From positions 9,974,598 to 10,038,597 of the forward strand of contig JALMQS010000061.1 in assembly GCA_024734495.1 (NCBI GenBank): DNA of 64,000 bases, read 5' to 3'. The notes beneath the pieces are model-generated. The model was not told the origin of the DNA. It saw only the letters and a program-made list of their open reading frames with translations, and did not search any database. A program made the translations under genes and the position numbers. The DNA is from Forficula auricularia. Its lineage: Eukaryota; Arthropoda; Insecta; Dermaptera; Forficulidae. Each line of letters opens with the position of its first letter. Within the stretch, counting starts at the first letter, position 1. Below, piece by piece: positions 11,305 to 22,290 of the stretch.

Positions 11305-11580
11305 TTGGTGTTGGATAGTAATTTGAAATTTCCCATTTCACAAAACTTATGAATCTAGGTATAAAATTAACAAAAGATAAGTACATATATATCTGAGACA
11401 TTGTTGAAAAGAGGTTGATATAAAAATATGGTAGATCACTTGCCGTCTGGAAAAATAATTGCGGACGTGCTGGGATTATCTTTGGAAAATCACATGAAAT
11501 GAATTTGGATTGAAGAAAATTTCAAATTAAGGGGGGTGTGTTGAATAGTAATTTGAAATTACCCACTTCACATCACCGCC
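11305..11580 (+). repeat. Direct repeat with polypurine-like run, possible LTR remnant
   Basis: GTGTTGGATAGTAATTTGAA (11310) and GTGTTGAATAGTAATTTGAA (11539) are direct copies about 229 bp apart. The second follows TTAAGGGGGGTG, like a polypurine tract in front of an LTR starting TGTTG. No end, PBS or coding region was found. Confidence 0.3.
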
Positions 11581-12007
11581 ATCTAAATATTCATTTCATC
11601 TAATCCATCTACTCGCTTGTACATACACAAACATATAGCCTCATGCTCATCATTAAGACACGCATGTGATTTATTTTAAATAAATATCTAATACCATTTT
11701 AATAACCATTTCTTTTATTTTTCTAAAACCACACCGCCAACAATTACCTTGGTGGTAAAAGATTTTCATTAATTCAAATGAAGAAGTGATTGCTGAAACA
11801 AACGATTATTTTTATGTATTTGATTCGTCGTATTATAGTGATGGGCTTAAGCGACTTGAATATCGTTTAAGTGTTTATAATAAGTGTTTCGAGCTAAAAG
11901 GATGCTATGTCGAAAAATAAAGTTAAAAACTCGAAAAAATAGTCTTTCTCTGTTTACCTTATTTTTCAGACCACCCTGATATAGAATATATATGTGAAAG
12001 TAATAAC
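11581..12007. other. Spacer, nothing firm
   Basis: If the preceding TGTTG repeat is an LTR start, this would be LTR sequence, but no end was identified. Confidence 0.3.
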
Positions 12008-12011
12008 TTAA

Positions 12012-12676
12012 GGACGTTCCCTAATAAAGCTCAGATGCAGTTCGCTCTTTCCCCTACTCTCACATGCGCAGAAAGGCAAAAATATTTTTACTGCATCGTT
12101 TCTTGGATCTGGCAACATTGCATTCTTACCGACGCTAAAAGACAAAGAATAAAAAATAAATACTTCATGAAACAGCTCAATGCGAAATTCCAGATGAGAA
12201 CAGCTATAGTTAGGTTGAGAGAATTAGCTAAAAATCTCAAATGCACCAGCTGCAGAAGTTTTTTAGATATGGAAAAATTGAGTGATTTTAGTGCGACGTT
12301 GCCAAGTCGCCATCTCTCACTTGCCATGCCATGAGAGAAAAATGAAAACCATCAAAAGTACCTAACTTTTAACATTTTTCATACAAAACGAATACCGCTT
12401 GATACAATTATTTTAACAGAAAAATATTTGTTATATCTTCAGTTAATAATTCTCAGTTTTTCAAAATAATTTCAAGAAAATTATGATTGTTATTTAATGA
12501 AACTGTCGCTTTAACATCAATCCGGATACTTGTTAAATATCCAAATTTCAATAGTCAATATTTACAAATTTAGTGCCGCAAGGACTATTGAAAAAAAATT
12601 ACATATAAAGAACACTTATAAATATGTGTATTTAAAGTTTTTAAAAGGATTGCAAGAAAATTAATTTCGAACGTCC
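12012..12676. mobile_element. TTAA-flanked MITE, piggyBac-type
   Basis: Begins GGACGTTC after TTAA (12008-12011) and ends GAACGTCC before TTAA (12677-12680). The 8-bp inverted repeat plus TTAA duplication fit a piggyBac-mobilised non-autonomous element. A 99-codon frame inside (12035-12334) matches nothing known to me and is equally open on the other strand, so it is not called as a gene. Its ends differ from the piggyBac at 2677-4363. Confidence 0.65.
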
Positions 12677-12899
12677 TTAAGTTAGTTTTTCAAAAAATTG
12701 TTGTCCAGGTCAACTTACTACTGATTTTAAAGAAGGAAATAGTTCTATGAGCGGCTAACAAAATAAAAACAACTCATATAAGATGTTTTCAAACAGATGG
12801 ACTTTATAACAAAAAATAACATAGATAAAATAGATAAAATATTTCTAATTAAAAAGTCTGATGATAATCAGAGTCAAAACTTCGAAACTATCGTTTCTA

Positions 12900-13150
12900 A
12901 CGCATATTATAAATATAAAAATATATGGACAGCTTTTGAATAGTCATAATTTTCTCCAAAACTTCAGCTTTTAGCTCAATCTGTTCTCCCAAGTTAGAAT
13001 ACTTTATTTTTCTGACATTGCTGAGTCATGTGATCTAGCCTCTTTGCGTATGCCTTCCCAAATTGATTACTTTCTTGGTCTTGTGAAGTCCTGGTCATGG
13101 TAGCTTGGTGATATGCAGGATCATCAAATCAAGGCTCTGGAGGCCTTGAA
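12900..13150 (-). pseudogene. Possible MADF/BESS-type protein C-terminal relic
   Basis: Minus-strand translation of about 12990-13145 reads RPPEP, a stop, then FDDPAYHQATMTRTSQDQ and NQFGKAYAKRLDHMTQQ, ending in stops. Order and spacing recall the C-terminal tails of MADF-domain proteins, including those carried by Harbinger transposons (a GK-VA-KL-MT pattern). The N-terminal DNA-binding domain is absent. The match rests on pattern only. Confidence 0.3.
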
Positions 13151-13690
13151 ACTTCATAAGAAGTTGAATTTAAAAAAACTGTATGTACCATACACCTTAT
13201 TTAATATTTAATGAAATAATTTATCATTTATATATAATTCTTTATTCTTTTTCTCAATTTTACACATTCAAAAGAAACTCTTCTCAATTTTTAAATAAAT
13301 TGGGAAGAGTTTCTCTCTCCTTCATTTTTTTTGTTCTCCTTTTGTATTATAGTTTTATCTGTTTGCCTTTTCGCTTTCATCTAATATAAATTTGACATCT
13401 TTGAATCTAATATTTTTCCTTTTTGGCTTGTGTTTCTGAAAATGTATTTTTATTGTTTTATTCACTGCAACAACTTTTTATCCATGCACATTTTTATTGA
13501 TTTCCCCATATTTCCCCATATTCACATGTTGAATAGTGAATCAACCCCTAATAATATATATTAGACTGGTCTTTAAAAATTAAATTTTTCCGACGGCCCC
13601 TAAAAAACTTCATTTTGATGAAAAAATGCGAGGTAATTTTTTCTTTTTTAATTATTAAAATCAATACGGCACGGAAGACGATCTAGGTTC
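13151..13690. other. AT-rich spacer, nothing recognised
   Basis: Contains a short direct duplication of ATTTCCCCAT near 13500; nothing else seen. Confidence 0.4.
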
Positions 13691-14070
13691 ATTTTTTGGT
13701 AAAATCATATTTTTTTAGAAATTTCTCATTAAATATGAAATAATAATATTTTTTTGATAATTGGATATTATTAACAATGTTACATTATTATTAGATATCA
13801 TTATTTTCATCAATAAATTTCAACTATAATTTCCCAAGTAAATTTCCTATCGGTAAGTTAACAGGTTAATATACAATCATTATCTATATTTATTAAATTA
13901 CCGACGTTTTCTTACGTCTATAGTTTCTATAAAAAATATGCCGTGAAATTATAAAATTTAAAATTTTGAAATTTTATTCATTTGAGTTCTAAAATTGTTC
14001 ATATTTCAGGAAAAATACTTCCTATTTGTGATAAGAAATTTCCAAAAAAAAGATGATTTTACCAAAAAAT
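13691..14070. repeat. Inverted repeat pair with about 300-bp loop
   Basis: TTTTTTGGTAAAATCAT followed by T-rich sequence and GAAATTTCT (13691-13728) is mirrored at 14030-14070. Probably the ends of an unclassified MITE; target duplication not found. Confidence 0.5.
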
Positions 14071-14083
14071 TAACTTACCTGTC

Positions 14084-14310
14084 TCCAGAAGCGTTGGTTA
14101 GTTTTTGCCTCAGTTTTTGCATTTCTAGCCTTCTGGGGGTCAACAGGATATGTATACAACTTTTGGTTGAGTTTGGCCGAAAGGGCTAGAATTTTCATTT
14201 TTGACTCTCCCTTAATTTTGGGTGGTTAGCTTTTGCATTTCTACCCTTTTTGGGGCCCACAGAATATGTATACAAAATTTGGTTGATTTTGGTCGAACGG
14301 GCTGATAATG
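14084..14310 (+). repeat. Repeat B, two tandem units
   Basis: Two units with period about 116 bp, each with TTTTTGCATTTCTA, CTTCTGGGGG-like sequence, ATGTATACAA and TTTGGTTGA. Same family as 1910-1990, 25640-25915 and 54395-55060. Confidence 0.7.
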
Positions 14311-15160
14311 TTTAAAAAACATTTAAAAAAAAAGTTATTTTATGTTCTTTCTAAAAATATATTCAGTTTTTTTCTAGTTAAATTTTTTCATTTTTTATAC
14401 CTCTTCAAAATGTGGTAGATCTTTATGCCCCACCCTCTACCAAACTTTTGGCCGTTTCGAGACGCTGCGCGACAGGGCAATCCGCCCGGAGGACCTAGCT
14501 GCGCCACGCGTGCCTTTTGGTTATAAAATAATGAAGAGCTTAGAAGGCTTTAATAGAAACATGTTTTCTCAATAATTATTACCATTTACTTTATTAAACG
14601 AAAGCAAACAATTTAAACAGAATAAATTTGCATTCAAAAATAAAATTATTGAGAAAGCACATTTAGAGTCATTGGTTTAATCCTGGCTGATAAAAGAGAA
14701 AATAGTTGTGCGAGTGGGGAAACTCACGAGGGACGTCATCTGAGTTAAAACATTAAACCGAGGAAAAAATACAATCAAGTTGAAGACGGTCGGAGTCTCG
14801 GCCGAAATCTCTTCACTCGGCAAAGTAATCGAAGAAGGATTTGGTTTGTCAATATGCCTTTCGGCAGCTGGGATGAAATTGTTTATTCATCGTCTTAAGA
14901 CCTTCGTTGATATAAAAAGGAAGGAACGTCACCAGCAGATCAGACAAAATATCCATAGCCAATAGTACCCCCCCCCCAACTTTCGATTATTTGAGAGTCT
15001 TCGAATTAGCTTCATTTTGTAGTAATTTATAGTGTGTGATGGAGAACTATGAATATCTAGTGCCATCAACCGTTATATGGAGAATAGAGTTGTAGGGGAG
15101 ACCGGGGACAAAATTAACAGTTTGTATTTCATGTCTGATTTCTCTTTATAAATTACATTT
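14311..15160. other. Spacer with GC-rich patch
   Basis: 14458-14517 is unusually GC-rich (GACGCTGCGCGACAGGGC and CCGCCCGGAGGACC), perhaps the end of an unrecognised element. A poly-C run lies near 14970 and GTAGGGGAGACCGGGGACAA near 15093. The 61-codon frame at 14780-14965 has no recognised domain. Confidence 0.35.
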
Positions 15161-15406
15161 TTTATAAAATAAATGTATTGGTATTAAACTTTGGTCTATA
15201 ATCTAGAAATTTCCATTATTCTATTTCAGTGTTTCACAACCTTTTTTGGTTGACGGCACACTAAAAATATCCGGAATTATTTGCGTCACACAAACTAAAT
15301 TTAAAAATATTGTTTTGGGAAATGTATCCATAATTTAATTAATTTATAAGGTTTTAAGAAATTTGATAAATAAATTGAATTCAGAGCTTTTATATTGAAT
15401 AAGATG

Positions 15407-15439
15407 GACGTTTCGTCACTATGTTTGCGACTTCTTCAG
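15407..15439 (-). ncRNA. Hammerhead-like core
   Basis: Minus strand: CTGAAGA, extra A, stem GTCGC/GTGAC around a 7-base loop (with a G-U pair), GAAAC, GTC. Upstream GAATAA can pair with downstream TTATTC across an internal loop, as helix I. Confidence 0.5.
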
Positions 15440-15577
15440 CGAATTATTCTTCAACACAATTGTGCTTTCTGTGGGTCTTTGTCTTAACTGTGATCAAAAA
15501 TTAATGTGTTTAAGAATAAGATAAATTAAAAATATAGAATGTTTCGTATAATAATATTAGACAATTGAGTTGAAGAA

Positions 15578-15612
15578 TGAAGAAGAAGTCGCTAATATAG
15601 TGACGAAACGTC
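15578..15612 (+). ncRNA. Hammerhead-like core, partner in inverted pair
   Basis: Same helix II (GTCGC/GTGAC), GAAAC and GTC, but the leading CT of CTGANGA has become AA, so probably inactive. Opposite orientation to 15407-15439. Confidence 0.4.
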
Positions 15613-16549
15613 TGTCTTATTCAATATAAAACTCTGAATTCAATTTATTTATCCAATTTCCTAAGATCTTATAAATTAATTTGAAAATATTTTTTAGTAA
15701 CTGTTGAGGTAATTATAAATACCTACTAGTTTAAAGTTACAAAACCTATGCAATTTTAATTATTTGTCAAAAACCCTTGCGGCACATTTGACAATCTCTA
15801 AGGGCACACTTGTGTGCCGCGGCACACAGGTTGAGAAACTCTGTTCTATTATATAATATACAATATTTTGTTTCCTGGCAATTATAAAGATTAAAAAAAG
15901 GAGATTGTTACCTTCGACCATGGTCAGGACGAAAGTAACAAGGCGTGGGTCGAAGGTAACACCATATTAGATTCGGCCCAATATTATAAATTGAATGAAA
16001 AAAAGTGTGTGTGTACTTATGTACACGCGTTAGAAGTTATACTTCTTTGGCGTCTGAAAAAAAATATAAAATATAAAGATATGTTTAGAATTAGATTTGA
16101 CAAACAAAATGATTAAATATTTATTAAAAAATAATTAACTCTCCAGTAATAATTCTAGATATAATACTTACAGAATTTACCTCTAATATTTGAAAACACT
16201 CTCAAAGTTTTTAACAGAGTTTTTGTAACTGACAAATTTATATAATAAATATATATATATTATTTAAAAATATAATTATATAATATATAATTATATAAAT
16301 ATATAATTATTAAGAATTGCTTATTAATATAAATAATATATTTCACATCCACATCAACTGGCTTATTGAATTTGAAAATAACAACACGTTTTGTTAGATT
16401 CCTTGCAGTCATTTAAAGGAATATATTATATATTCTATTCTGTAGCCAACTTCATCATGTTAATTTTTGGGACATCTGCGCGCGCAGGTCACAAATTCAC
16501 TCTCATCCAAACGCGCCAAAAGAAGTATAACTTCAAAAACCCACAGACT

Positions 16550-16880
16550 AAGATCAAATTATATATTTCAAAGTTATATCGCAAAATAACATAACATCTT
16601 TTCATAATTTAAACAGAACAATAAAATAACTTCTAATTAAACTTTAACTTGAGATTTAACTTCTTATTTAGTAAGAATCAGTCCGATATATCAGGATTAT
16701 CTAGGATTGAAGGTGATTCCGAATTGTTAGATGGTATGAAATCATCATCTAATGGGTTATTCAGCTCTGGTTCTAAACGATCCTGAACAGGGGAGGGATA
16801 CATAAAGTAGATACATGTTACTTTTGTCCAAAAAACACATATAAAAACCTTTCCTTCCACATTGCTATCCCCTGTTTGAC
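16550..16880. other. Spacer, no confident feature
   Basis: A minus-strand frame (16678-17031, 117 codons) ends in an acidic serine/asparagine tail but shows no recognised domain; its N-terminal part lies in repeated sequence, so it is not called as a gene. Confidence 0.35.
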
Positions 16881-17308
16881 AAGTCACCAACTGCCACTGA
16901 TTTGTATATATTTCAGATTTTTTCAAAAGTGTCAAAGCCAAATTTTTTCGCTTTATATCAAAACAAATACCGTATTTCTTTTTTCTAAATACTCTTATAT
17001 TAAAATCAATAAAAATATCTTGGGAATTCATAGTTTATTTTTATATGAAAATCAAAAATTCAGACCACAGGGGGAAACCCTTTGTGTATATTTCATATTT
17101 TTTCGAGGGTGTCAAAGTTAAATTTTTTCAGTTTATCCATGTCTGATCGTAAGTAAAAGATAACAATGAATAATAAATAAATTTTTAGCTTCTCACTTTG
17201 TTTTGGTCTAGTTAGGCCAAATGTCTTGATTCAATTAATTATGAATATTCGCGGCGCACCTGTAACAGGTTGCGGCGCCCCGGCGCACAGTCTGGGAACC
17301 TCTGCTAA
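16880..17308 (+). mobile_element. hAT-family relic with 180-bp-type unit
   Basis: The right end reads, on the reverse strand, CAGAGGTTCCCAGACTGTGC then GCCGGGGCGCC, a hAT-like terminus also found at 48655. Inside are just over one copy of the 180-bp unit (TCAGATTTTTTC, ATCTTGGGAATTCATAG, TTCAGACCACAGGGGG) that is tandem at 31580 and 32442. The left end was not identified. Confidence 0.6.
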
Positions 17309-17548
17309 AAATAATTTTTTTACTGTATTTTCATCTTTCATGTAGAAAAAATGTTCACCCTAAACATAGAAGGAAAAGCACTCTGTTAATCTGGTATTTA
17401 TCTAAAGAACTAAAGGTGAAATTATCAATTGATTATTTAAAAAAAAAAATCCACATTCATTAAAGTCTTTATCTCGGAATTGAAAAAAGCATAGCAATTT
17501 TCCGCGATATTCAATTTGAATCTAAAAACATAATTATATTTATATATC
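17309..17548. other. Spacer
   Basis: Nothing recognised. Confidence 0.4.
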
Positions 17549-17966
17549 AGCACAATTAACTATTCTCTTCTTCAATCTTGTATAACTCAAAAAATTGAAA
17601 ATATTTAATCTCTTTCATTTTTCATATTTCTCATTATCTATATGTCCCCAGTGAATATAAGTATATATAAAATTGTGCATACACAAAAAACATGTTACAG
17701 TCATATATTTATGTTTTCTCTCTTTGACTTTCATTTGTGTTTCTTTGATTGTGATTTCAATTTTAATATGTTTTATGCAAAGTGTTAATTTGTAAATTGT
17801 ATGGAGTGGAGAGTTGTTTTGTTTCATTAACTGAAGATGGGTTCAACTAGACCCGAAACATGTCTTAGACAATAAAAAATTTATAAAATCGAAATTTTTT
17901 TCGTTTTTTTTTTTAACATTTTCGAATTTCTCGAGTTATCAAGATTGAAGAATAGTTAATTGTGCT
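17549..17966 (+). mobile_element. Inverted-repeat element carrying a hammerhead-like core
   Basis: About 45-bp terminal inverted repeats (AGCACAATTAACTATTC on the left, mirrored at 17945-17966). The core at 17831-17864 is the only structured element inside. Target duplication uncertain. Confidence 0.65.
17831..17864 (+). ncRNA. Hammerhead-like core
   Basis: CTGAAGA, extra T, stem GGGTT/GACCC around CAACTA, GAAAC, AT, GTC, then TTAGACAATAAA. Helix I could form weakly (TTAA with TTAG). The AT between GAAAC and GT would give helix III a tiny loop. Confidence 0.5.
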
Positions 17967-18404
17967 ATTATCAAGTGTTGCAATCAAGAATATTTCAATT
18001 TTGAATATATTTCTTTCATTAATTATAAACAATTTTATCACATTAATTATACCAAAAGGATTTTTTTTTCTTTTCAGGAATAGAGAATAAAAATATGAAA
18101 TGTGTGTGCTTCTATCTTATGACAAAACCGGCCGACATATCGATGACATTAGCCGATAAATGTATCTTTTTAATTTACTATATGTATTGAGTATCTCATA
18201 AGGGCCATCCATTCAGTTTTATTCAATTTCCTGACTATCTATCGCTATTGTCCAATTCTTATAAATGAAATGTCTACTCAGTTGACAAAATTCAGGCAGA
18301 AGTACAGATAACTCTACAGACGCTATGGAGAGGGCTGATATATATAGGTATATATATCGTATAACTATGGTAGAACAATAAATTATAAAAAAAATATTGG
18401 CTGC
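17967..18404. other. AT-rich spacer
   Basis: Nothing recognised. Confidence 0.4.
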
Positions 18405-18725
18405 ATGTTGCTAAACAGAAAGAAATGTTATCGAAGAGCAAAAGAGCACGATAAATCCCTCTTCTCCTCGGCCATGCTTACTCTTTTTTTCTTCCTCTAT
18501 CATCCCTTTTCTTTTCGCCTGGTTTTCCTGCTTGTCTTTCCTCCGCTACCCGCAGGTCAATTTATAGAGGAGCCTTTTGTTTTAATACTCTCGTTAATAA
18601 AAAAACTAACACGACGGTGGCAAAGAAACGGAAAAGGAGGGTCGAGATTGGTGAAAATCCCGACGTCTGCTTCCTGTCGATATTTGGCTCAGAAGAAAAG
18701 AGTTCATTTTGTTAAAGTGAAATGA
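18405..18725. other. Balanced-composition island, function unknown
   Basis: A stretch of higher complexity and GC than its surroundings, open for 106 codons on the plus strand but with no recognisable domain. It could be unique non-repetitive host sequence (exon or regulatory DNA) or an unrecognised element. Confidence 0.3.
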
Positions 18726-19150
18726 AACTGGGGGGATGAAAAAAAACACAGAGAAAGTTTTTCAGGTTAAGATAATGGTAACGATGACTTTTGAAAAGGA
18801 TTAAAATAATAAATTAAACAATTTTCAAAAAAACCTTATATTTTTCTATTTTTTTTTTTTTTCTACTAAAAGAATAAGGAAACAAAAAACTTTTTAAAAA
18901 TCAAGCTTTAAATTCAAAATGCACTAAAAAACATAAATATTTTTTTAGTAGGTAGGTACCTATCTACCGGAAAAAATTGATTTTTACACAACTCTAAAAT
19001 TAAAGGGGTACCGGCGCTTTTAGCTTAAAATTAAATAAATCAATTTATTTTTTTACTTTTTAGTATATAGTTTTGCGGCAATTCATAAAATACATACGGA
19101 ATCCAGAGGTGGGGGGGGGGGTTGCTTAGCGTGTTAATATGTGACATGGG
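18726..19150. other. AT-rich spacer with poly-G run
   Basis: A run of about 11 G lies near 19110; nothing else. Confidence 0.4.
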
Positions 19151-19152
19151 GC

Positions 19153-19190
19153 AGTGGCATAGCCAGAAAATTTTCATGGGCGGAGGGAGG
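19153..19190 (+). mobile_element. hAT-like left end
   Basis: CAGTGGCATAGCCAG followed by AAAATTTTCATGGGCGG resembles the CAGTGGCG termini of hAT elements. No matching right end was found nearby; the region to 19500 may be its interior. Confidence 0.4.
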
Positions 19191-19500
19191 TCAATCCACA
19201 AAGCAAATATTTAGTGGGAATTTTTTTATAACATAAAAAAAATAACATAATTCTTGATTAAACGTGAAATATATTTAATTACGGTCAGTTTGGAATAAGA
19301 AACTGTTTGTCGTTTTATAGAAGCCCCTGTAATATTGGCAACTGGTGTTACAGGAAGCTAGGCTCCTCCTCTCTCGAACAACAGACTGCAAACATTTTGC
19401 CTTGAGACTGCTAATCAGGCTTAAGTCCTCCAGTCCAGCCATTCTTTGAAACCCAGGCTTAAGATTGTCTGTCTCCAATCCCTCTTCCACTAGGCCCAAC

Positions 19501-19757
19501 TAGAGTGACTATATAGGGAGAATGGCGACACGTACTGTCATCCGCCATTTCTAGTCGTTTTTTAAATTGAAGAATATTAGGAAATTTAAGAAAATTAATA
19601 TTTAAACACATTTTTAACACATATTAAAGATTATTTAATTAAAAATAAAAGGTAATAATAATAATTTTATCTTAAATTTCTTATTATTTAGCTTAAAATA
19701 CGACTCAAAATGGCAGATGGGTCTACGTGGCGCCACTGTCTCTATAGAGTCACTGTA
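19501..19757. mobile_element. hAT MITE with 8-bp TSD
   Basis: About 60-bp inverted ends (TAGAGTGACTATATAGGGA on the left; TACAGTGACTCTATAGAGAC on the reverse strand at the right). Flanks GGCCCAAC (19493-19500) and GACCCAAC (19758-19765) match at 7 of 8. No coding capacity. Confidence 0.82.
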
Positions 19758-19765
19758 GACCCAAC

Positions 19766-20054
19766 AGCCTGGTTTTCATTCAATATGGTGGCATTAGGGC
19801 GTCTTCAAAGAGGATAAGATAGAAGGGAAGACGACACAAATGTCATCTGGTGATCGGGATTTTTGATATTTTGCTATTTTGTCTTTTCCGGGTTTTTCAA
19901 AACGGCTTGAGGGAAACACTAATTGAAGTAATTTGAATGAAGAAAATTGGTATGATGATTTCAAATAAGGAAGAAACTAAAGCGAAGCTGATTTTTTTTT
20001 TTAATTTTGGAGCACCAGTAAAAACTAAATAGAGCTATATCTATAGAGTTAGAT
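19766..20054. other. Spacer
   Basis: Nothing firm recognised. Confidence 0.4.
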
Positions 20055-20113
20055 TGAAGGAAACAATAAAAGAGTGTGTCTTCTGCAGGAATTATAAATT
20101 TTATTTATAACGA

Positions 20114-20149
20114 GACTTTAGTTTCGAGGGGCTTTGCCCTCGTCATCAG
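20114..20149 (-). ncRNA. Hammerhead-like core (CTGATGA form)
   Basis: Minus strand: CTGATGA, extra C, stem GAGGG/CCCTC, GAAAC, then TAAAGTC. This is the textbook CTGATGA version. Confidence 0.45.
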
Positions 20150-20201
20150 TCTATTATAATTGATTCACGGGAATTAATGTATGAATGGAGAGTGTAATAG
20201 A

Positions 20202-20235
20202 ATGATGAAGAGGGCAAAGCACCTCGAAACTAGTC
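20202..20235 (+). ncRNA. Hammerhead-like core, decayed partner
   Basis: ATGATGA (first C lost), extra A, GAGGG/ACCTC stem with one mismatch, GAAAC, TAGTC. Confidence 0.35.
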
Positions 20236-20497
20236 TCGTTATAAATAAAATTTATAAAATAAATGTATTGGTATTAAACTTTGGTCTATAATCTAGAAAT
20301 TTCCATTATTCTATTTCAGTGTTTCACAACCTTTTTTGGTTGACGGCACACTAAAAATATCCGGAATTATTTGCGTCACACAAACTAAATTTACAAAATA
20401 TTGTTTTGGGAAATGTATCCATAATTTAATTAATTTATAAGGTTTTAAGAAATTTGATAAATAAATTGAATTCAGAGTTTTTATATTGAATAAGATG

Positions 20498-20530
20498 GAC
20501 GTTTCGTTACTATGTTTGCGACTTCTTCAG
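20498..20530 (-). ncRNA. Hammerhead-like core (copy 2 of 15407)
   Basis: CTGAAGA, A, stem GTCGC/GTAAC (one pair lost relative to copy 1), GAAAC, GTC. Confidence 0.45.
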
Positions 20531-20675
20531 CGAATTATTCTTCAACACAATTGTGCTTTCTGTGGGTCTTTGTCTTAACTGTGATCAAAAATTAATGTGT
20601 TTAAGAATAAGATAAATTAAAAATATAGAATGTTTCGTATAATAATATTAGACAATTGAGTTGAAGAATAAATTG

Positions 20676-20708
20676 CTGAAGAATTCACATATATACTGAC
20701 GAAACGTC
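20676..20708 (+). ncRNA. Hammerhead-like core
   Basis: CTGAAGA intact here (lost in copy 1), extra A, weakened stem TTCAC/CTGAC, GAAAC, GTC. Confidence 0.4.
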
Positions 20709-21821
20709 CGTCTTTTTCAATATAAAACTCTGAATTCAATTTATTTATCCAATTTACTAAGATCTTATAAATTAATTTGAAAATATTTTTTTAGTAACTG
20801 TTGAGGTAATTACAAATACCTACTAGTTTAAAGTTACAAAACCTATGCAATTTTAATTATTTGTCAAAAACCCTTGCGGCACATTTGACAATCTCTAAGG
20901 GCACACTTGTGTGCCGCGGCACACAGGTTGAGAAACTCTGTTCTATTATATAATATACAATATTTTGTTTCCTGGCAATTATAAAGATTAAAAAAAAGGA
21001 GATTGTTACCCTCGACCATGGTCAGGACGAAAGTAACAAGGCGTGGGTCGAAAGGTAACACCATATTAGATTCGGCCCAATATTATAAATTGAATGAAAA
21101 AAAAGTGTGTGTGTACTTATGTACACGCGTTAGAAGTTATACTTCTTTGGCGTCTGAAAAAAAAATATAAAATATAAAGATATGTTTAGAATTAGATTTG
21201 ACAAACAAAATGATTAAATATTTATTAAAAAATAATTAACTCTCCAGTAATAATTCTAGATATAATACTTACAGAATTAACCTCTAATATTTGAAAACAC
21301 TCTCAAAGTTTTTACACAGTTTTTGTAACTGACAAATTTATATAATAAATATATATATATTATTTAAAAATATAATATATAATTATATAAAATATATAAT
21401 TATTAAGAATTGATTATTAATATAAATAATATATTTCACATCCACATCAACTGGCTTATTGAATTTGAAAATAACAACACGTTTTGTTAGATTCCTTGCA
21501 GTCATTTAAAGGAATATATTATATATTCTATTCTGTAGCCAACTTCATCATGTTAATTTTTGGGACATCTGCGCGCGCAGGTCACAAATTCACTCTCATC
21601 CAAACGCGCCAAAAGAAGTATAGCTTCAAAAACCCACAGACTTCCAGAAGAAGACACTCTTTTATTGTCTCCTTCAATATATAAAAATTCTGCTACCGTC
21701 GGCAATAAAACATCAATTTATAGAGTTAGAGTTAATATTAGGACTTAAACATAAGTGAAGACTCCAATTGAACGGGAAGTGGAACCAGTTAGATTATTAA
21801 TCATCCTCCATTATAACTATG

Positions 21822-22290
21822 CAGTGGGTATCCAAATTATTATACTCAAATGATTTGTATTAAGTAAATTTATTTTATTCAAACTCTAGTGGTAATCTAG
21901 TCTAATAACGCTTTTGGATTGGCCTGGCAATTCGCCGAACCTCAACCCGATCGAAAATGTGTGAGCGGCCCTAAAAAAATAAATTTTCAAAGATAAAATA
22001 ATTACTGACAAAAGGTATTTGATAGAAAATATTATTAAAGTATGGCAGAGTACATCAGCATTTCAAGAAATAGCCAAAAAATGCATTGGCAGAATACCGC
22101 AGCGCATACAAAATGCGATTGCTCGAAAGGGAGGAAATTGAATTTGTATTATTGAATTTATATTGTCCTAAGCTAATAAACCTATAAAAATAACAATTGA
22201 AACGATATTATTACTTTGATAGGAAGCTAAACACTTAAAAACGATATGAAAGATATAATTTTTCAAATGAGTATAATAATTTGGCCACTG
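21822..22290 (+). mobile_element. Internally deleted Tc1-like element
   Basis: Terminal inverted repeats CAGTGGGTATCCAAATTATT and, on the reverse strand at the right, CAGTGGCCAAATTATTATAC; TA follows the right end, TG the left. About 470 bp remain, with only the transposase 3' part. Confidence 0.8.
21910..22140 (+). pseudogene. Tc1/mariner-type transposase C-terminal fragment
   Basis: LDWPGNSPNLNPIENV is the conserved block around the last catalytic acidic residue of Tc1-like (DDE_3) transposases. The usual tryptophan after it has become TGA, and a TAA follows within the lysine-rich AALKKKI stretch. The frame then runs through a helical tail (KVWQSTSAFQEIAKKC, then GRIPQRIQNAIARKGGN) to a natural-looking stop. 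The first two catalytic residues are missing, so it is non-functional. Confidence 0.85.

Larger units (their letters stand above)
15227..15843. mobile_element. hAT MITE inside duplicated block, copy 1
   Basis: Left end CAGTGTTTCACAACC; right end on the reverse strand CAGAGTTTCTCAACC, then GTGTGCCGCGGCACAC. Flanks TTCTATTT (15219-15226) and TTCTATTA (15844-15851) match at 7 of 8. Inside is another inverted repeat (about 15370-15670) carrying two hammerhead-like cores. Confidence 0.8.
15161..16549 (+). repeat. 1.39-kb duplicated block, copy 1
   Basis: Nearly identical to 20251-21642, from TTTATAAAATAAATGTATTG to AAAACCCACAGACT, apart from small indels and a few substitutions. Contains a hAT MITE, a hammerhead-like inverted pair and a hairpin GTTACCTTCGACC/GGTCGAAGGTAAC (about 15909-15960). 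No coding capacity. Confidence 0.9.
20095..20252. repeat. Inverted repeat with two hammerhead-like cores
   Basis: Arms around TTTATTTATAACGAGACT and AGTCTCGTTATAAATAAA enclose cores at 20114-20149 (minus) and 20202-20235 (plus), in head-to-head arrangement. Confidence 0.65.
20317..20940. mobile_element. hAT MITE inside duplicated block, copy 2
   Basis: Same ends and same flanking TTCTATTT/TTCTATTA (20309-20316, 20941-20948) as copy 1, so the MITE was present before the block was copied. Confidence 0.8.
20251..21642 (+). repeat. 1.39-kb duplicated block, copy 2
   Basis: Direct copy of 15161-16549 about 5.1 kb downstream, with the same internal order and the same hAT MITE insertion point. Its flanks are entirely different, which fits either transposition of the block or local duplication followed by insertions. 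Confidence 0.9.
20055..21745. mobile_element. Composite family-S element enclosing the second 1.39-kb block
   Basis: Left end ATTGAAGGAAACAATAAAAG then AGTGTGTCTTCTGCAGG; right end is its inverted counterpart (CCAGAAGAAGACACTC at 21645, then GTCTCCTTCAATATATAAA and CTACCGTCGGCA). A stretch related to TATAGAGTTAGA lies outside both ends. Between them are a hammerhead-bearing inverted repeat and the duplicated block, so the interior is built of nested parts. Confidence 0.55.

Noticed and set aside
12035..12334. 99-codon frame with a CxxC
   Set aside because: Open on both strands inside a short MITE, no known family, so chance is more likely.
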